Source of the DNA: Clostridia bacterium
Lineage (GTDB): Bacteria; Bacillota; Clostridia; Christensenellales; UBA3700
Direction: 5' to 3'
Assembly: GCA_900772745.1 (NCBI GenBank)
Contig: CAAGRV010000064.1
Location: 1 to 13,253, forward strand
DNA: 13,253 nucleotides
Shown here: positions 1 to 7,008 of the stretch, in pieces
How positions within the stretch are numbered: position 1 is the stretch's first letter
How the letters are laid out: every line of letters starts with the position of its first letter
The notes under the pieces: generated by a model
Databases searched by the model: none
Seen by the model: the letters and a program-made list of their open reading frames with translations, nothing else
Told to the model about the DNA's origin: nothing
Made by a program: the position numbers and the translations under genes

Positions 1-253
1 AGGGAGTGGCTGAATGGTCAAGCAACCGCTAAATAAAGCGCCCTATTCGGTCTAAACCCGATTTTGTGACTTCCCTAGCTTATCCTTATTGTGAGCGCCC
101 CTTGTTGCAATTCCCTACCCACCTGCCCTGTTATACATACTTTTTACAATTACATGTATTTTACACTTGCTTTTACCCAAACTACCCAAGGGCGACAAAT
201 TTCGACTTTTCGCAACTTGTTCGAATAACTAAGGCTTATTTCGGCTTTTTCCT

Positions 254-279
254 TTGGACAAGTTGGTCGATTTGTCCAA
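254..279. promoter_or_regulatory. Perfect inverted repeat just upstream of a promoter
   Basis: TTGGACAA at 254-261 is repeated exactly in inverse as TTGTCCAA at 272-279, with a 10-base spacer. It abuts the predicted -35 box of the following gene and has no T-run after it, so a dimeric regulator operator is more likely than a terminator. The 18-base centre-to-centre spacing puts both half-sites on nearly the same DNA face. No regulator gene is adjacent, so the binding protein is unknown. Confidence 0.4.
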
Positions 280-307
280 TGACAAGAGGGGGTGCGAGCA
301 CTATAAT
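279..307 (+). promoter_or_regulatory. Predicted promoter of the membrane-protein gene
   Basis: A -35-like ATGACA at 279-284 is followed after 17 bases by a perfect TATAAT at 302-307. Transcription would begin near 313, leaving a very short leader that begins almost at the ribosome binding site AAGGAGG (316-322). The call rests on the box match and spacing only. Confidence 0.5.
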
Positions 308-328
308 ATGGGTAGAAGGAGGAGGCGT

Positions 329-1003
329 ATGGAAGAGATTATCGAAACCGAAATCTTGCAAGAAGAGTTGCAAGAAAAAAGCAAAAAGCGTTTGACGATT
401 TTCGGCGTAGAGTTCGTTTACTTGTTCTTTTTGAGCATTGGTATGGCGTTCTTGGGCTGGGTGGCAGAAAACACTTTCAAGCTGTTGTCCAACGGCATAA
501 TCGACAGCAGATTTCACATCTTCCCTTTCTTGTCGCCTTATATGCTGGTCGTGTTCGCATATCATATCCTTTTGCGTGACCCCGACGACCCGGCTTTCTT
601 CGGCAAAAAGCTGTTTAAGCGCATTGATACCAAGCGCAAAGCTCTCACCCACGTGGCAATGTGGCTGTTGATGTGTAGTATGGTATTCGTGGGAGAATTC
701 GTCGTCGGCAACCTTTGGGAAATTTTGTTCGGCGTCCAACTTTGGTGTTACAGCTCGGCGCTGACCATCACCCAATATGCAGGCGTTTTTCAAGCGCTCG
801 GATACGGCACTGGCGCATATCTGATATTCGTCTTTTTGTACAAGCCTGCGCTGAAATTCGTCACCGAAAAAGTGCCTTTCAAGGTGGCAAAAACAATAGA
901 TATAGGACTTGGCAGTTTGATACTTTTAGACAGCTTGTTTATGTTGATTTGCATCATCTGTTTCCACAAAGCTCCAATGTATTGGTCTATCAAGTTCTGG
1001 TAA
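329..1003 (+). CDS. CmpB-like multi-pass membrane protein (putative ABC-transporter type IV family)
   Basis: The product is 224 residues when started at the ATG at 329, which has GAAGGAGG 6 bases upstream; the frame is open further upstream but without a ribosome binding site. A charged, Glu/Lys-rich N-terminus of about 22 residues is followed by roughly five hydrophobic helices (about 24-44, 63-82, 107-128, 150-171, 188-212). The pieces GWVAENTFKLLSNG (43-56) and LWEILFGVQLWCYSS (129-143) resemble the paired Gly-Trp/Glu and LWEKLFG-LWDYS elements of the CmpB-like family (putative ABC-transporter type IV). The family name is historical; no transport substrate is established for these proteins and no ATPase gene is nearby. 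It stands alone, with its own promoter and a strong terminator at 1072-1104. Family membership is fairly likely and the function is unknown. Confidence 0.7.
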   Translation: MEEIIETEILQEELQEKSKKRLTIFGVEFVYLFFLSIGMAFLGWVAENTFKLLSNGIIDSRFHIFPFLSPYMLVVFAYHILLRDPDDPAFFGKKLFKRIDTKRKALTHVAMWLLMCSMVFVGEFVVGNLWEILFGVQLWCYSSALTITQYAGVFQALGYGTGAYLIFVFLYKPALKFVTEKVPFKVAKTIDIGLGSLILLDSLFMLICIICFHKAPMYWSIKFW

Positions 1004-1071
1004 AAATGTCATAACTCTGGGGATTTTCCCCAATCATAACTCCAAATGGCGAAAGCCAACCCTACCCTAAT

Positions 1072-1104
1072 AAAAGAGTCAAGCCTACAAAGCTTGGCTC
1101 TTTT
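1072..1104 (+). terminator. Strong Rho-independent terminator
   Basis: A 13-pair stem (1072-1084 with 1092-1104, one G-T pair) encloses the 7-base loop CTACAAA and ends in a run of T. It lies about 70 bases after the membrane-protein stop codon and closes that single-gene unit. The A-rich left arm means it could also act weakly on the other strand. Confidence 0.9.
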
Positions 1105-1253
1105 TCTGCCCGATGGGGTTGTCAATCCCTATCGTCTAGTTTCCACATTCGTTCCAACTATCCACTTCCCCTTGCTAAGGGGCAGTCGTCTGCAAGGATT
1201 TACCCCACCAAAAAAGCCCCCATATAGGGATCTTGATTGTTTTTGTTTGTTGT
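1105..1253. repeat. Possible degraded dispersed intergenic repeat
   Basis: This gene-free stretch contains CAATCCCTATCGTCTAG, then CACTTCCCCTTGCTAAGGGG (a CCCCTT/AAGGGG hairpin near 1167-1181), then CAGTCGTCTGCAAGG. The order (CAATCCCT, CGTCT, a CCCCTT...AAGGGG hairpin, a GTCTGC tail) recalls short non-autonomous repeats common between genes in gut Clostridia. The similarity is from memory and the copy would be diverged. There is only one copy in this window, so the repeat status is not demonstrated. Confidence 0.25.
1210..1230 (-). terminator. Weak terminator-like hairpin after gltX
   Basis: Read on the minus strand, TCCC, a TATAT loop and GGGG are followed by GC and six T (1215-1210). The stem is only four pairs, one of them T-G, so termination would be inefficient. 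It lies 24 bases beyond the gltX stop codon and is the only T-run hairpin found there. Confidence 0.35.
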
Positions 1254-2708
1254 TTATTCTACACTCTTTGCGAGCAAGTCGATAGAAAATTCCAATCTTT
1301 CCAAACTCTCTTGCTTGCCGAGAAGTTCTGCCATTTCGGTTGCACCGCCAGGAGTGGTTGCCACGCCTGTCAAAGCAAGTCTAAGTGGCAAATAAACTTG
1401 TCCGCTCTTGCATTCCAAAGTTTGGGCAATCGCACCCACTTCGGTTTTCAAGTCCTCGTCGTTCCATTTGCTCTCGTCGATATTTTGGAGCACGACTTTG
1501 CACTCTTGGAGCACTCTCAAAGCTAGTGGCTTGGTGATTTTCATTTTTTTGTGCTCGTACATATCCACGTCGTACTCGCCCCACTCTGCCAAAAAGTTGA
1601 TTTTTTCTGGGATTTCGCTCAAAATTTCCACTCTTGGAATGAGCATTTTGGCAAGTAGTTTTCTGTCGTACTTGTCGCCCACTTTGGACATATCAAAGTA
1701 AGGATTTGCCACTTTCAAAAACTCGTCCACACTTAGGGCTTTGATATATTCGCCGTTGAGCCAACGCATTTTTTGCTCGTCGAAAATGCTAGGCGACTTG
1801 GATATTCCGTCCACGTCGAACTGATCGATGAGCTCTTGCATAGACAATTTTTCTTGGTTGCCCTTTGGACTCCAACCGAGCAAAGCAACATAGTTGACGA
1901 TAGCTTCTGGCAAGTAGCCTTTCGCCAAAAAGTCCTCGAAGTTGGCGTCGCCATAACGCTTGGATAGCTTGCGTTGGGCGTCTTTCATGATTGGGGATAG
2001 GTGCATATAGTGCGGTCTTTCCCAACCGAAAGCGTCATACATAAGGTTGTATTTTGGGGTAGAAGATAGGTATTCTACGCCACGGATAACATAGTTGATG
2101 GCCATAAGGTGGTCGTCCACAACGTTGGCAAAATTGTAAGTTGGCATTCCGTCAGACTTGATGAGAATATTGTCTTCCATATCCTCATTTGGCACGCTGA
2201 TATGTCCGAAAACAAGGTCGTCGTACTCGCTCACACCCTCGGTAGGAATGTTTTGGCGAATAACGTAAGGCTCGCCTGCGTCAAGTCTTGCTTGGACTTC
2301 TTCTTTGGACAAGCTCAAACAATGTTTGTCGTATTTGTGCACGCCGTCTTTGTCGCCTAGGCTCTCCAATCTCTCTTTGGAGCAAAAGCAATAATACGCT
2401 CCGCCCTTGGCTACAAGCTCTTGGGCATATTGGAGATAGAGCCCTTTGCGCTCGGATTGGATATATGGTCCATATCCGCCGTCTTTGTCAGGACCTTCGT
2501 CGTGGTTGATACCCGCTTTTTGGAGAGTGTTGTAAACCACGTCCACCGCACCTTCGACATATCTTTCTTGGTCGGTGTCCTCGATACGTAGCACGAACGT
2601 GCCGTTGTGCTTGCGGGCAAACAAATATGCATACAAACATGTACGCAAGTTGCCTATGTGCATAAATCCTGTTGGGCTTGGTGCAAATCTTGTGCGAACT
2701 TTTTCCAT
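1254..2708 (-). CDS. gltX: Glutamyl-tRNA synthetase
   Basis: This class I aminoacyl-tRNA synthetase charges tRNA-Glu (and possibly tRNA-Gln, where an amidotransferase is used) in the cytosol. The 484-residue length is normal for bacterial GluRS. The N-terminus RTRFAPSPTG leads into the HIGH-type motif HIGN (17-20), and the KMSKS-type motif appears as KLSKR (247-251). Other family marks are LRIEDTDQER (40-49), CFC at 107-109 with Cys130 (a zinc-knuckle-like set), and GMPTYNFANVVDDH (187-200). The C-terminal part is the helical anticodon-binding domain, ending in a Gly-rich LALTG...TPGG segment typical of GluRS. The ATG at 2708 follows a GAGGGAAG ribosome binding site. It is transcribed divergently from the dipeptidase gene. 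No T-box leader fits in the short upstream region. Confidence 0.97.
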   Translation of the reverse strand: MEKVRTRFAPSPTGFMHIGNLRTCLYAYLFARKHNGTFVLRIEDTDQERYVEGAVDVVYNTLQKAGINHDEGPDKDGGYGPYIQSERKGLYLQYAQELVAKGGAYYCFCSKERLESLGDKDGVHKYDKHCLSLSKEEVQARLDAGEPYVIRQNIPTEGVSEYDDLVFGHISVPNEDMEDNILIKSDGMPTYNFANVVDDHLMAINYVIRGVEYLSSTPKYNLMYDAFGWERPHYMHLSPIMKDAQRKLSKRYGDANFEDFLAKGYLPEAIVNYVALLGWSPKGNQEKLSMQELIDQFDVDGISKSPSIFDEQKMRWLNGEYIKALSVDEFLKVANPYFDMSKVGDKYDRKLLAKMLIPRVEILSEIPEKINFLAEWGEYDVDMYEHKKMKITKPLALRVLQECKVVLQNIDESKWNDEDLKTEVGAIAQTLECKSGQVYLPLRLALTGVATTPGGATEMAELLGKQESLERLEFSIDLLAKSVE

Positions 2709-2739
2709 TTTTACTTCCCTCTATCGTTTTGTGTAATAC

Positions 2740-2769
2740 TTGCACAAATTCGGTATTTGTGTATATAAT
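2740..2769 (+). promoter_or_regulatory. Predicted promoter of the dipeptidase gene
   Basis: TTGCAC at 2740-2745 and TATAAT at 2764-2769 are separated by 18 bases. Transcription would start near 2776, giving a leader of about 50 bases. AAGGAG at 2818-2823 is the ribosome binding site, 5 bases before the ATG. The -10 region overlaps that of the divergent gltX promoter. Confidence 0.55.
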
Positions 2770-2794
2770 AATTATGTATACAATAATTATGCAA
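2765..2794 (-). promoter_or_regulatory. gltX: Predicted promoter of gltX, overlapping the divergent one
   Basis: On the minus strand, TTGCAT (2794-2789) and TATTAT (2770-2765) are 18 bases apart. The region is strongly AT-rich and holds a direct repeat, AATAATTATG, at 2767-2776 and 2782-2791. Because the -10 boxes of the two directions share bases, RNA polymerase could occupy only one promoter at a time. Box matches in such AT-rich DNA are partly chance, so the confidence is modest. Confidence 0.4.
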
Positions 2795-2828
2795 TAATAA
2801 CCGTCCAAAGTCAAGACAAGGAGCGACT

Positions 2829-4130
2829 ATGAAAGATTTTTTTGACAAAATGTTAGATTGTACTATGGGGCTGGTGGCTATCCCTAGCGTGGAGAGCGAG
2901 CCTTGCAAGGATTCTCCATTCGGACAAGGCGTGGCAGACGCGCTTAGTTATGTGGAAAATGTTGCCACAAATATGGGTATGACCTGCCACAACGAAAATG
3001 GCTATTATCTCACCGCCGATATTGGAGAGGGCGATTGCGTGGGCATTATGGGACATCTCGACGTTGTGCCCGTGGACAACGACTGGTCGCACAGCCCTTG
3101 GGGCGAAATCGTGGACGGCAAAGTTTTCGGCAGAGGAATTCTCGATGACAAAGGTCCGATGATGTGCTGTTTGTGGGCAACGCACCAACTGCTCAGTCAA
3201 GGAAAATGTCTCCGTCGCAAAATCCGCTTTTTGTTCGGTGGCAACGAGGAGAGCGGTTGGGGCTGTATCGAACGCTACAACCAAGTGGACACAATGCCAC
3301 CCGTCGGCTTTTCCCCTGACGGCGACTTCCCTGTCATCAACTGCGAAAAAGGGCTTGCAGACTTCCGCATAACCTTGCCCGCTCCGACTGGTCTTGTCGC
3401 TATCCGTGGCGGTAGCAGACCTAACGTCGTGATGGCGGACTGCTGTTGCACGCTGGCTGGCAATGTGGATATTCGCCCAACCGACAACGTCCAAGTCACT
3501 CATAAGGACGGCTACACGATTTTGACCGCCATCGGCAAACCTGCTCACGCCTCTACTCCACAGCTCGGCGACAATGCGCTTTGGCATATTTTGTCGGCTT
3601 TGAGCGAGCGTGAAGATTGGGCAAAGCTTGCCCAACTTTTCGCCCACAACGACGGTAGTGGCGTGGGGGCGGTGCTACACGATGACCAAAGTGGCTCGCT
3701 TACTTTCAATGTCGGCACGATTTCCAGCTTTGACCAAGACGGCACAACTATGCTCGACATTATGGTGGACTTGCGTATCCCCGTGTCCTACACGATTGAC
3801 TATGCTCAAAGTCTGCTCCAAAAGGCTCTGCCAAATGCGAGCGTCGAGCTCCGACACTTCCACAATCCGCTGTTCGTTGACAAGAAAGACAGCCTTGTGA
3901 CCACCTTGCTTTCCGTCTACAACGAGTGCACGGGCGAACACGCTGAGCCTATCGCAATCGGCGGTGGAACTTACGCCAGAGCTATGCCCCACGGCGTGGC
4001 TTTCGGTCCAATCTTCCCAGGTATGGAAAGCACTATCCACCAAAAGGACGAGTGCGTGGAAATCTCCACCCTGCGCAAAATTTATGATATTTATTTGCGT
4101 GCTATCGACAAGCTTTGTTTTGAAGATTGA
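2829..4130 (+). CDS. PepV-like dipeptidase, M20 metallopeptidase family
   Basis: This is a two-metal cytosolic peptidase that probably splits dipeptides or short N-terminal peptides for amino-acid supply. The 433 residues hold the M20 signature set in order: GHLDVVP (75-81; His76, Asp78), GRGILDDKGP (101-110) with the bridging Asp at 106/107, NEESG (139-143) with the catalytic and metal Glu pair, SPDGDFPV (162-169), and a late His404 in STIHQKDE. SRPNVV near residue 196 and the inserted lid domain fit the PepV branch. It is somewhat shorter than lactobacillar PepV (about 470). The start has AAGGAG 5 bases upstream. No strong terminator follows; a weak AAAGT/ACTTT hairpin near 4236-4249 is the best candidate. 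Other M20 enzymes (Xaa-His dipeptidase, succinyl-diaminopimelate desuccinylase) are less likely because the SPDGDFPV and DDKGP context is PepV-like. Confidence 0.85.
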   Translation: MKDFFDKMLDCTMGLVAIPSVESEPCKDSPFGQGVADALSYVENVATNMGMTCHNENGYYLTADIGEGDCVGIMGHLDVVPVDNDWSHSPWGEIVDGKVFGRGILDDKGPMMCCLWATHQLLSQGKCLRRKIRFLFGGNEESGWGCIERYNQVDTMPPVGFSPDGDFPVINCEKGLADFRITLPAPTGLVAIRGGSRPNVVMADCCCTLAGNVDIRPTDNVQVTHKDGYTILTAIGKPAHASTPQLGDNALWHILSALSEREDWAKLAQLFAHNDGSGVGAVLHDDQSGSLTFNVGTISSFDQDGTTMLDIMVDLRIPVSYTIDYAQSLLQKALPNASVELRHFHNPLFVDKKDSLVTTLLSVYNECTGEHAEPIAIGGGTYARAMPHGVAFGPIFPGMESTIHQKDECVEISTLRKIYDIYLRAIDKLCFED

Positions 4131-4270
4131 TTGATTCCGACCAAGCCAAACAATCCGTTGGCGCTTGCACTTGCGGGCTTTTGGGCAAGTATGTTGAGAG
4201 CATTCTCACCAAAAGATAAGTGCGGAAAACAACGGAAAGTTTGCACTTTTCAAATATTTTGGTCAATTCC

Positions 4271-4299
4271 TTGCCAACAACGGCTTTTTGTGTTATGAT
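4271..4299 (+). promoter_or_regulatory. tRNA-Ser promoter
   Basis: TTGCCA at 4271-4276 and TATGAT at 4294-4299 are exactly 17 bases apart. They place the start point around 4306, only about 8 bases before the mature tRNA 5' end. This position and spacing support an independent tRNA transcription unit. Confidence 0.65.
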
Positions 4300-4313
4300 A
4301 AGTGCACAATCAT

Positions 4314-4403
4314 GCAGAGTTGGCTGAGTGGTCGAAGGCGCACGATTGGAAATCGTGTGTATGTGAAAGCATACCTAGGGTTCAAATCCCTAACTCTGCG
4401 CCA
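4314..4403 (+). tRNA. tRNA-Ser (anticodon GGA)
   Basis: A complete class II cloverleaf can be folded by eye. The acceptor stem GCAGAGT/ACTCTGC (4314-4320 with 4393-4399) has seven perfect pairs. The D arm contains GCTGAGTGGTC. The anticodon stem CACGA/TCGTG encloses the loop TTGGAAA, giving anticodon GGA, which reads UCC and UCU serine codons. A long variable arm GTATG/CATAC and a T arm TAGGG/CCCTA with loop TTCAAAT follow. The discriminator is G4400 and the CCA tail is encoded at 4401-4403. It has its own promoter just upstream and a terminator just downstream. Confidence 0.97.
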
Positions 4404-4406
4404 AAC

Positions 4407-4436
4407 AAAAATGAGTCTAAATCAGGCTCATTTTTT
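4407..4436 (+). terminator. Terminator of the tRNA-Ser unit
   Basis: AAAAATGAGTC (4407-4417) pairs with GGCTCATTTTT (4425-4435) around a 7-base loop, with one T-G pair, and runs into six T. It begins three bases after the encoded CCA end. Confidence 0.8.
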
Positions 4437-4463
4437 GTTTTACAAGATTGTTATCCCCCATCA

Positions 4464-4496
4464 AAAAACACACTTGTTGCTCACAAGTGTGTTTTT
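4464..4496. terminator. Bidirectional terminator between tRNA-Ser and nspC
   Basis: A perfect 14-pair hairpin (4464-4477 with 4483-4496) has a 5-base loop and A-runs/T-runs on both sides, so it can stop transcription from either strand. On the minus strand it lies 19 bases beyond the nspC stop and closes the five-gene polyamine operon. On the plus strand it backs up the tRNA terminator. Confidence 0.9.
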
Positions 4497-4515
4497 GTTG
4501 ATATGTATCGAGTTT

Positions 4516-5733
4516 TTAGGCTTTTTGTTTGCCTTTTTGTTTGCCGAGGCGGGTTTTGAAATCGTCGTAGCCGAAGTTGGTCAAACGCTCGATTTTGCCG
4601 CCGATATTCTTCTTCCAAATGTTGGGCAGTGGCATACCATTGAATGTGTTGTTCTTGCAAGTGGTATAGATTGCCATATCGCCGAAGCACAACATATCGC
4701 CCACTTGGAGAGGCTCGTCGAAGTAATAGTCACCTATCACGTCGCCTGCCAAACAAGTTGGGCCGCCCAATCTATAACAATATTTTCCACTCTCAGTGCT
4801 TGCGCCAAAAAGCGGTGGCATATACGGCATTTCGATGACGTCAGGCATATGGCAAGCAGCCGAGCCGTCGAGTATCGCCACTTTTATTCCACTGTTTTCC
4901 ACAATATCCAACACTCGCGTCACGAAGTAGCCTGCATTGAGCGCAACCGCCTCACCTGGTTCGAGGTAGACTTCCACACCCCACTTCTGCATAGCGTACT
5001 TGATGTTTTTTTCGAGCAAGTCTATATCATAGTCGTGTCTTGTTATGTGGTGACCGCCGCCCATATTGAGCCACTTCATCTTAGGCAAAATGTCACCCCA
5101 CTTCTCTTCCACCGCTCTCAAAGTGCTGTCCAAATCATCGGAGTTTTGCTCGCACAACGTATGGAAATGCAGTCCGTCCAAATTGCCAAAAACCTCATCG
5201 GTCATCTGCTTGTTCCACTCGTCACGACTCACGCCCAATCTACTTCCCGCCGCGCATGGATCATAGATAGCGTGTCCCTCTTGGGTAGAAAATTGGGGAT
5301 TGATACGCAGTCCCACGCTCCTTCCATATTGTTTGGCAAGTCCGCCCCACATAGCTAGTTGTCGCACAGAATTGAACACGATATGGTCGCTGTATTCTAG
5401 CACCTTTTGGATATCCTCTTGCTTGTACGCACCGCAAAAAGTGTGCACTTCCTTGTCTGGCATTTCTTCCTTGCCAAGTCTTGCTTCATACAGCCCGCTT
5501 GCCTCCGTGCCTGCCAAATACTGGCTGAGCATTGGATAAAAATCATAGTTGGAGAAAGCTTTTTGGGCAAGCAAAATCTTTGCGCCCGTCCTATCTTGCA
5601 CTCCACGCAAAATTTGTCCGTTGTGAGCGAGAGCCGACTCGTCGATGACATAGCAAGGTGATGGCAAGTCGCCAAAAACATTCTTCGGCAACTCCCCACC
5701 CAAAGACTTGAAAATCTCTCTCTTCTCTTGCAT
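4516..5733 (-). CDS. nspC: Carboxynorspermidine/carboxyspermidine decarboxylase
   Basis: This PLP enzyme of the alanine-racemase-fold decarboxylase group removes CO2 from carboxyspermidine or carboxynorspermidine to give spermidine or norspermidine. It is the last step of the aspartate-semialdehyde route. The 405 residues show LPSPCYVID near the start (23-31), the probable PLP lysine in LLAQKAF (Lys58), HFHTLCEQ (189-196), a glycine-rich phosphate loop NMGGGHH (223-229), EPGEAV (258-263) and GPTCLAGDV (324-332), whose Cys327 matches the catalytic Cys of the family. The chosen ATG at 5733 lies one base after the preceding stop (TAATATG); a longer frame to 5799 would overlap that gene and lacks a ribosome binding site. 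No clear Shine-Dalgarno precedes the ATG, so translation is probably coupled to the upstream gene. The C-terminus is Lys-rich. Whether the C7 or C6 triamine is made cannot be read from sequence; with agmatinase upstream, putrescine and hence spermidine is likelier. Confidence 0.92.
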   Translation of the reverse strand: MQEKREIFKSLGGELPKNVFGDLPSPCYVIDESALAHNGQILRGVQDRTGAKILLAQKAFSNYDFYPMLSQYLAGTEASGLYEARLGKEEMPDKEVHTFCGAYKQEDIQKVLEYSDHIVFNSVRQLAMWGGLAKQYGRSVGLRINPQFSTQEGHAIYDPCAAGSRLGVSRDEWNKQMTDEVFGNLDGLHFHTLCEQNSDDLDSTLRAVEEKWGDILPKMKWLNMGGGHHITRHDYDIDLLEKNIKYAMQKWGVEVYLEPGEAVALNAGYFVTRVLDIVENSGIKVAILDGSAACHMPDVIEMPYMPPLFGASTESGKYCYRLGGPTCLAGDVIGDYYFDEPLQVGDMLCFGDMAIYTTCKNNTFNGMPLPNIWKKNIGGKIERLTNFGYDDFKTRLGKQKGKQKA

Positions 5734-5734
5734 A

Positions 5735-6994
5735 TTAGTCAACCAAAACTGGGTTGTGACTTTCTTGTTTTGGCAAGCCGTACTTGTCCAAAGCCGCAAT
5801 AAATGGGTCTGGATTCATCTCTTCCACGGTGTAAACGCCCGCCTTGTTCCAGTTGCCAGTGAGCATCATAAGTGCACCGCACATTGCAGGCACGCCAGTG
5901 GTGTAGCTGATAGCTTGGCTCTTGACTTCCTTGTAACACTCTTGGTGGTCGCAAACGTTGTAGATATAATAAGTCTTGTCTTTGCCGTCCTTTTTGCCAG
6001 TAAAAATACAGCCGATATTGGTCTTGCCGTGAGTGCGAGGACCAAGGCTTGCTGGGTCAGGTAGCAAGGCTTTCAAGAACTTGATTGGCACAATCTCGTG
6101 CCCCTCGAAGTTGATAGGTGTTGTGCTGAGCATACCCACATTCTCCAAACACTTCATGTGTGTGAGATAGCTTTGACCAAAAGTCATAAAGAATCTTATT
6201 CTCTTCACTTCGGTAATGTTGACAGCCAAAGACTCTATCTCTTCGTGGTGGAGCAAGTACATATCCTTTTGACCTACTTGGTCAAAGTTGTATTCTCTCT
6301 TGATTGCCATAGGAGGAATTTCTACCCATTTTCCATTTTCCCAATAACTGCCAGGAGCGGAAACTTCTCTTAGGTTGACTTCTGGGTTGAAGTTGGTAGC
6401 AAAAGCATAGCCGTGATCTCCGCCGTTGCAATCCAAAATGTCGATTGTGTCGATTGTGTCGAATTCGTGCTTTTTCGCATAAGCGCAATATGCTTGGGTT
6501 ACACCTGGGTCAAAACCGCAACCAAGGAGCGCCATAAGTCCTGCCTTCTCAAATTTCTCTTTGTATGCCCATTGGTAGCTATAATCAAAGTATGCGGAAA
6601 ATCCCTTTTCTTTGCATCTCTTTTCATATTGTGCTTTCCACTCTGGCTCTTCGATGTCCTCAGGCTCATAGTTGGCTGTGTCCATATAATTGACGCCACA
6701 TTCAAGACATGCGTCCATAATAGTTAGATTTTGGTAAGGTAGCGCAATGTTCATCACAAGGTCAGGCTTATAATCATTGATAAGCTCTACCACTTGTTTT
6801 ACGTCGTCTGCATCAACTTGACGAGTGACAATCTTTGTCTTGGTGGTGCTCTTCAAATCTTCCGCCAAAGCATCACACTTGGACTTGGTTCTACTAGCAA
6901 TACAAAGCTCCTCGAACACTTCGCTCACTTGGCAACATTTTCTGATTGCCACGCTGGCAACACCGCCACAACCAATAACTAAAACTCTACTCAT
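5735..6994 (-). CDS. Carboxynorspermidine/carboxyspermidine synthase (saccharopine dehydrogenase family)
   Basis: This NADPH-dependent reductase condenses L-aspartate semialdehyde with a diamine (putrescine or 1,3-diaminopropane), giving the substrate of NspC. The 419-residue protein starts with a Rossmann motif VLVIGCGGVASVA (4-16), has the family segments NIALPYQN and GVNYMDTANYEPED, then GCGFDPGVTQAY and DCNGGDHGYAF. These match the carboxynorspermidine-synthase branch of saccharopine dehydrogenases rather than lysine-pathway enzymes. The start at 6994 is chosen because AAGGAG sits about 8 bases upstream, partly over the end of speB; the longer frame to 7051 has no such site. It lies 14 bases after speB and 1 base before nspC. 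The tight link to nspC is the strongest argument for its substrate. Confidence 0.9.
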   Translation of the reverse strand: MSRVLVIGCGGVASVAIRKCCQVSEVFEELCIASRTKSKCDALAEDLKSTTKTKIVTRQVDADDVKQVVELINDYKPDLVMNIALPYQNLTIMDACLECGVNYMDTANYEPEDIEEPEWKAQYEKRCKEKGFSAYFDYSYQWAYKEKFEKAGLMALLGCGFDPGVTQAYCAYAKKHEFDTIDTIDILDCNGGDHGYAFATNFNPEVNLREVSAPGSYWENGKWVEIPPMAIKREYNFDQVGQKDMYLLHHEEIESLAVNITEVKRIRFFMTFGQSYLTHMKCLENVGMLSTTPINFEGHEIVPIKFLKALLPDPASLGPRTHGKTNIGCIFTGKKDGKDKTYYIYNVCDHQECYKEVKSQAISYTTGVPAMCGALMMLTGNWNKAGVYTVEEMNPDPFIAALDKYGLPKQESHNPVLVD

Positions 6995-7008
6995 TTTCTT
7001 TCTCCTTT

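Larger units (their letters stand above)
1..328. other. Non-coding left edge with a tRNA-like fold
   Basis: No convincing gene lies here; the open frames have no ribosome binding site and give low-complexity peptides. Bases 1-76 look like part of a class II (Ser/Leu-type) tRNA. A 5' arm AGGGAG at 1-6 can pair with CTTCCCT at 70-76 using one G-T pair, and a D-arm-like GCTGAATGGTCAAGC follows at 9-23. There is also a CGCT/AGCG hairpin at 27-40 and a CGG/CCG hairpin with a 7-base loop at 48-60. A proper 7-base anticodon loop is missing, the T-loop lacks TTC, and about seven extra bases separate it from the closing helix. I therefore do not call it a functional tRNA. It could be a decayed tRNA or another small structured RNA whose first base lies outside the window. 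Bases 80-250 show nothing I recognise. Confidence 0.25.

Noticed and set aside
1..76. Calling a tRNA-Ser or tRNA-Leu at the left edge
   Set aside because: The D arm and closing helix fit, but there is no 7-base anticodon loop with a valid anticodon, the T-loop lacks TTC, and extra bases separate the T arm from the acceptor strand.
2853..3647. Minus-strand open frame of 264 codons within the dipeptidase gene
   Set aside because: Antisense shadow of a gene whose catalytic motifs are complete on the plus strand.
4288..5358. Plus-strand open frame of 356 codons over the tRNA-Ser
   Set aside because: It runs through the tRNA, two terminators and the antisense of nspC, so it is a shadow of real features.
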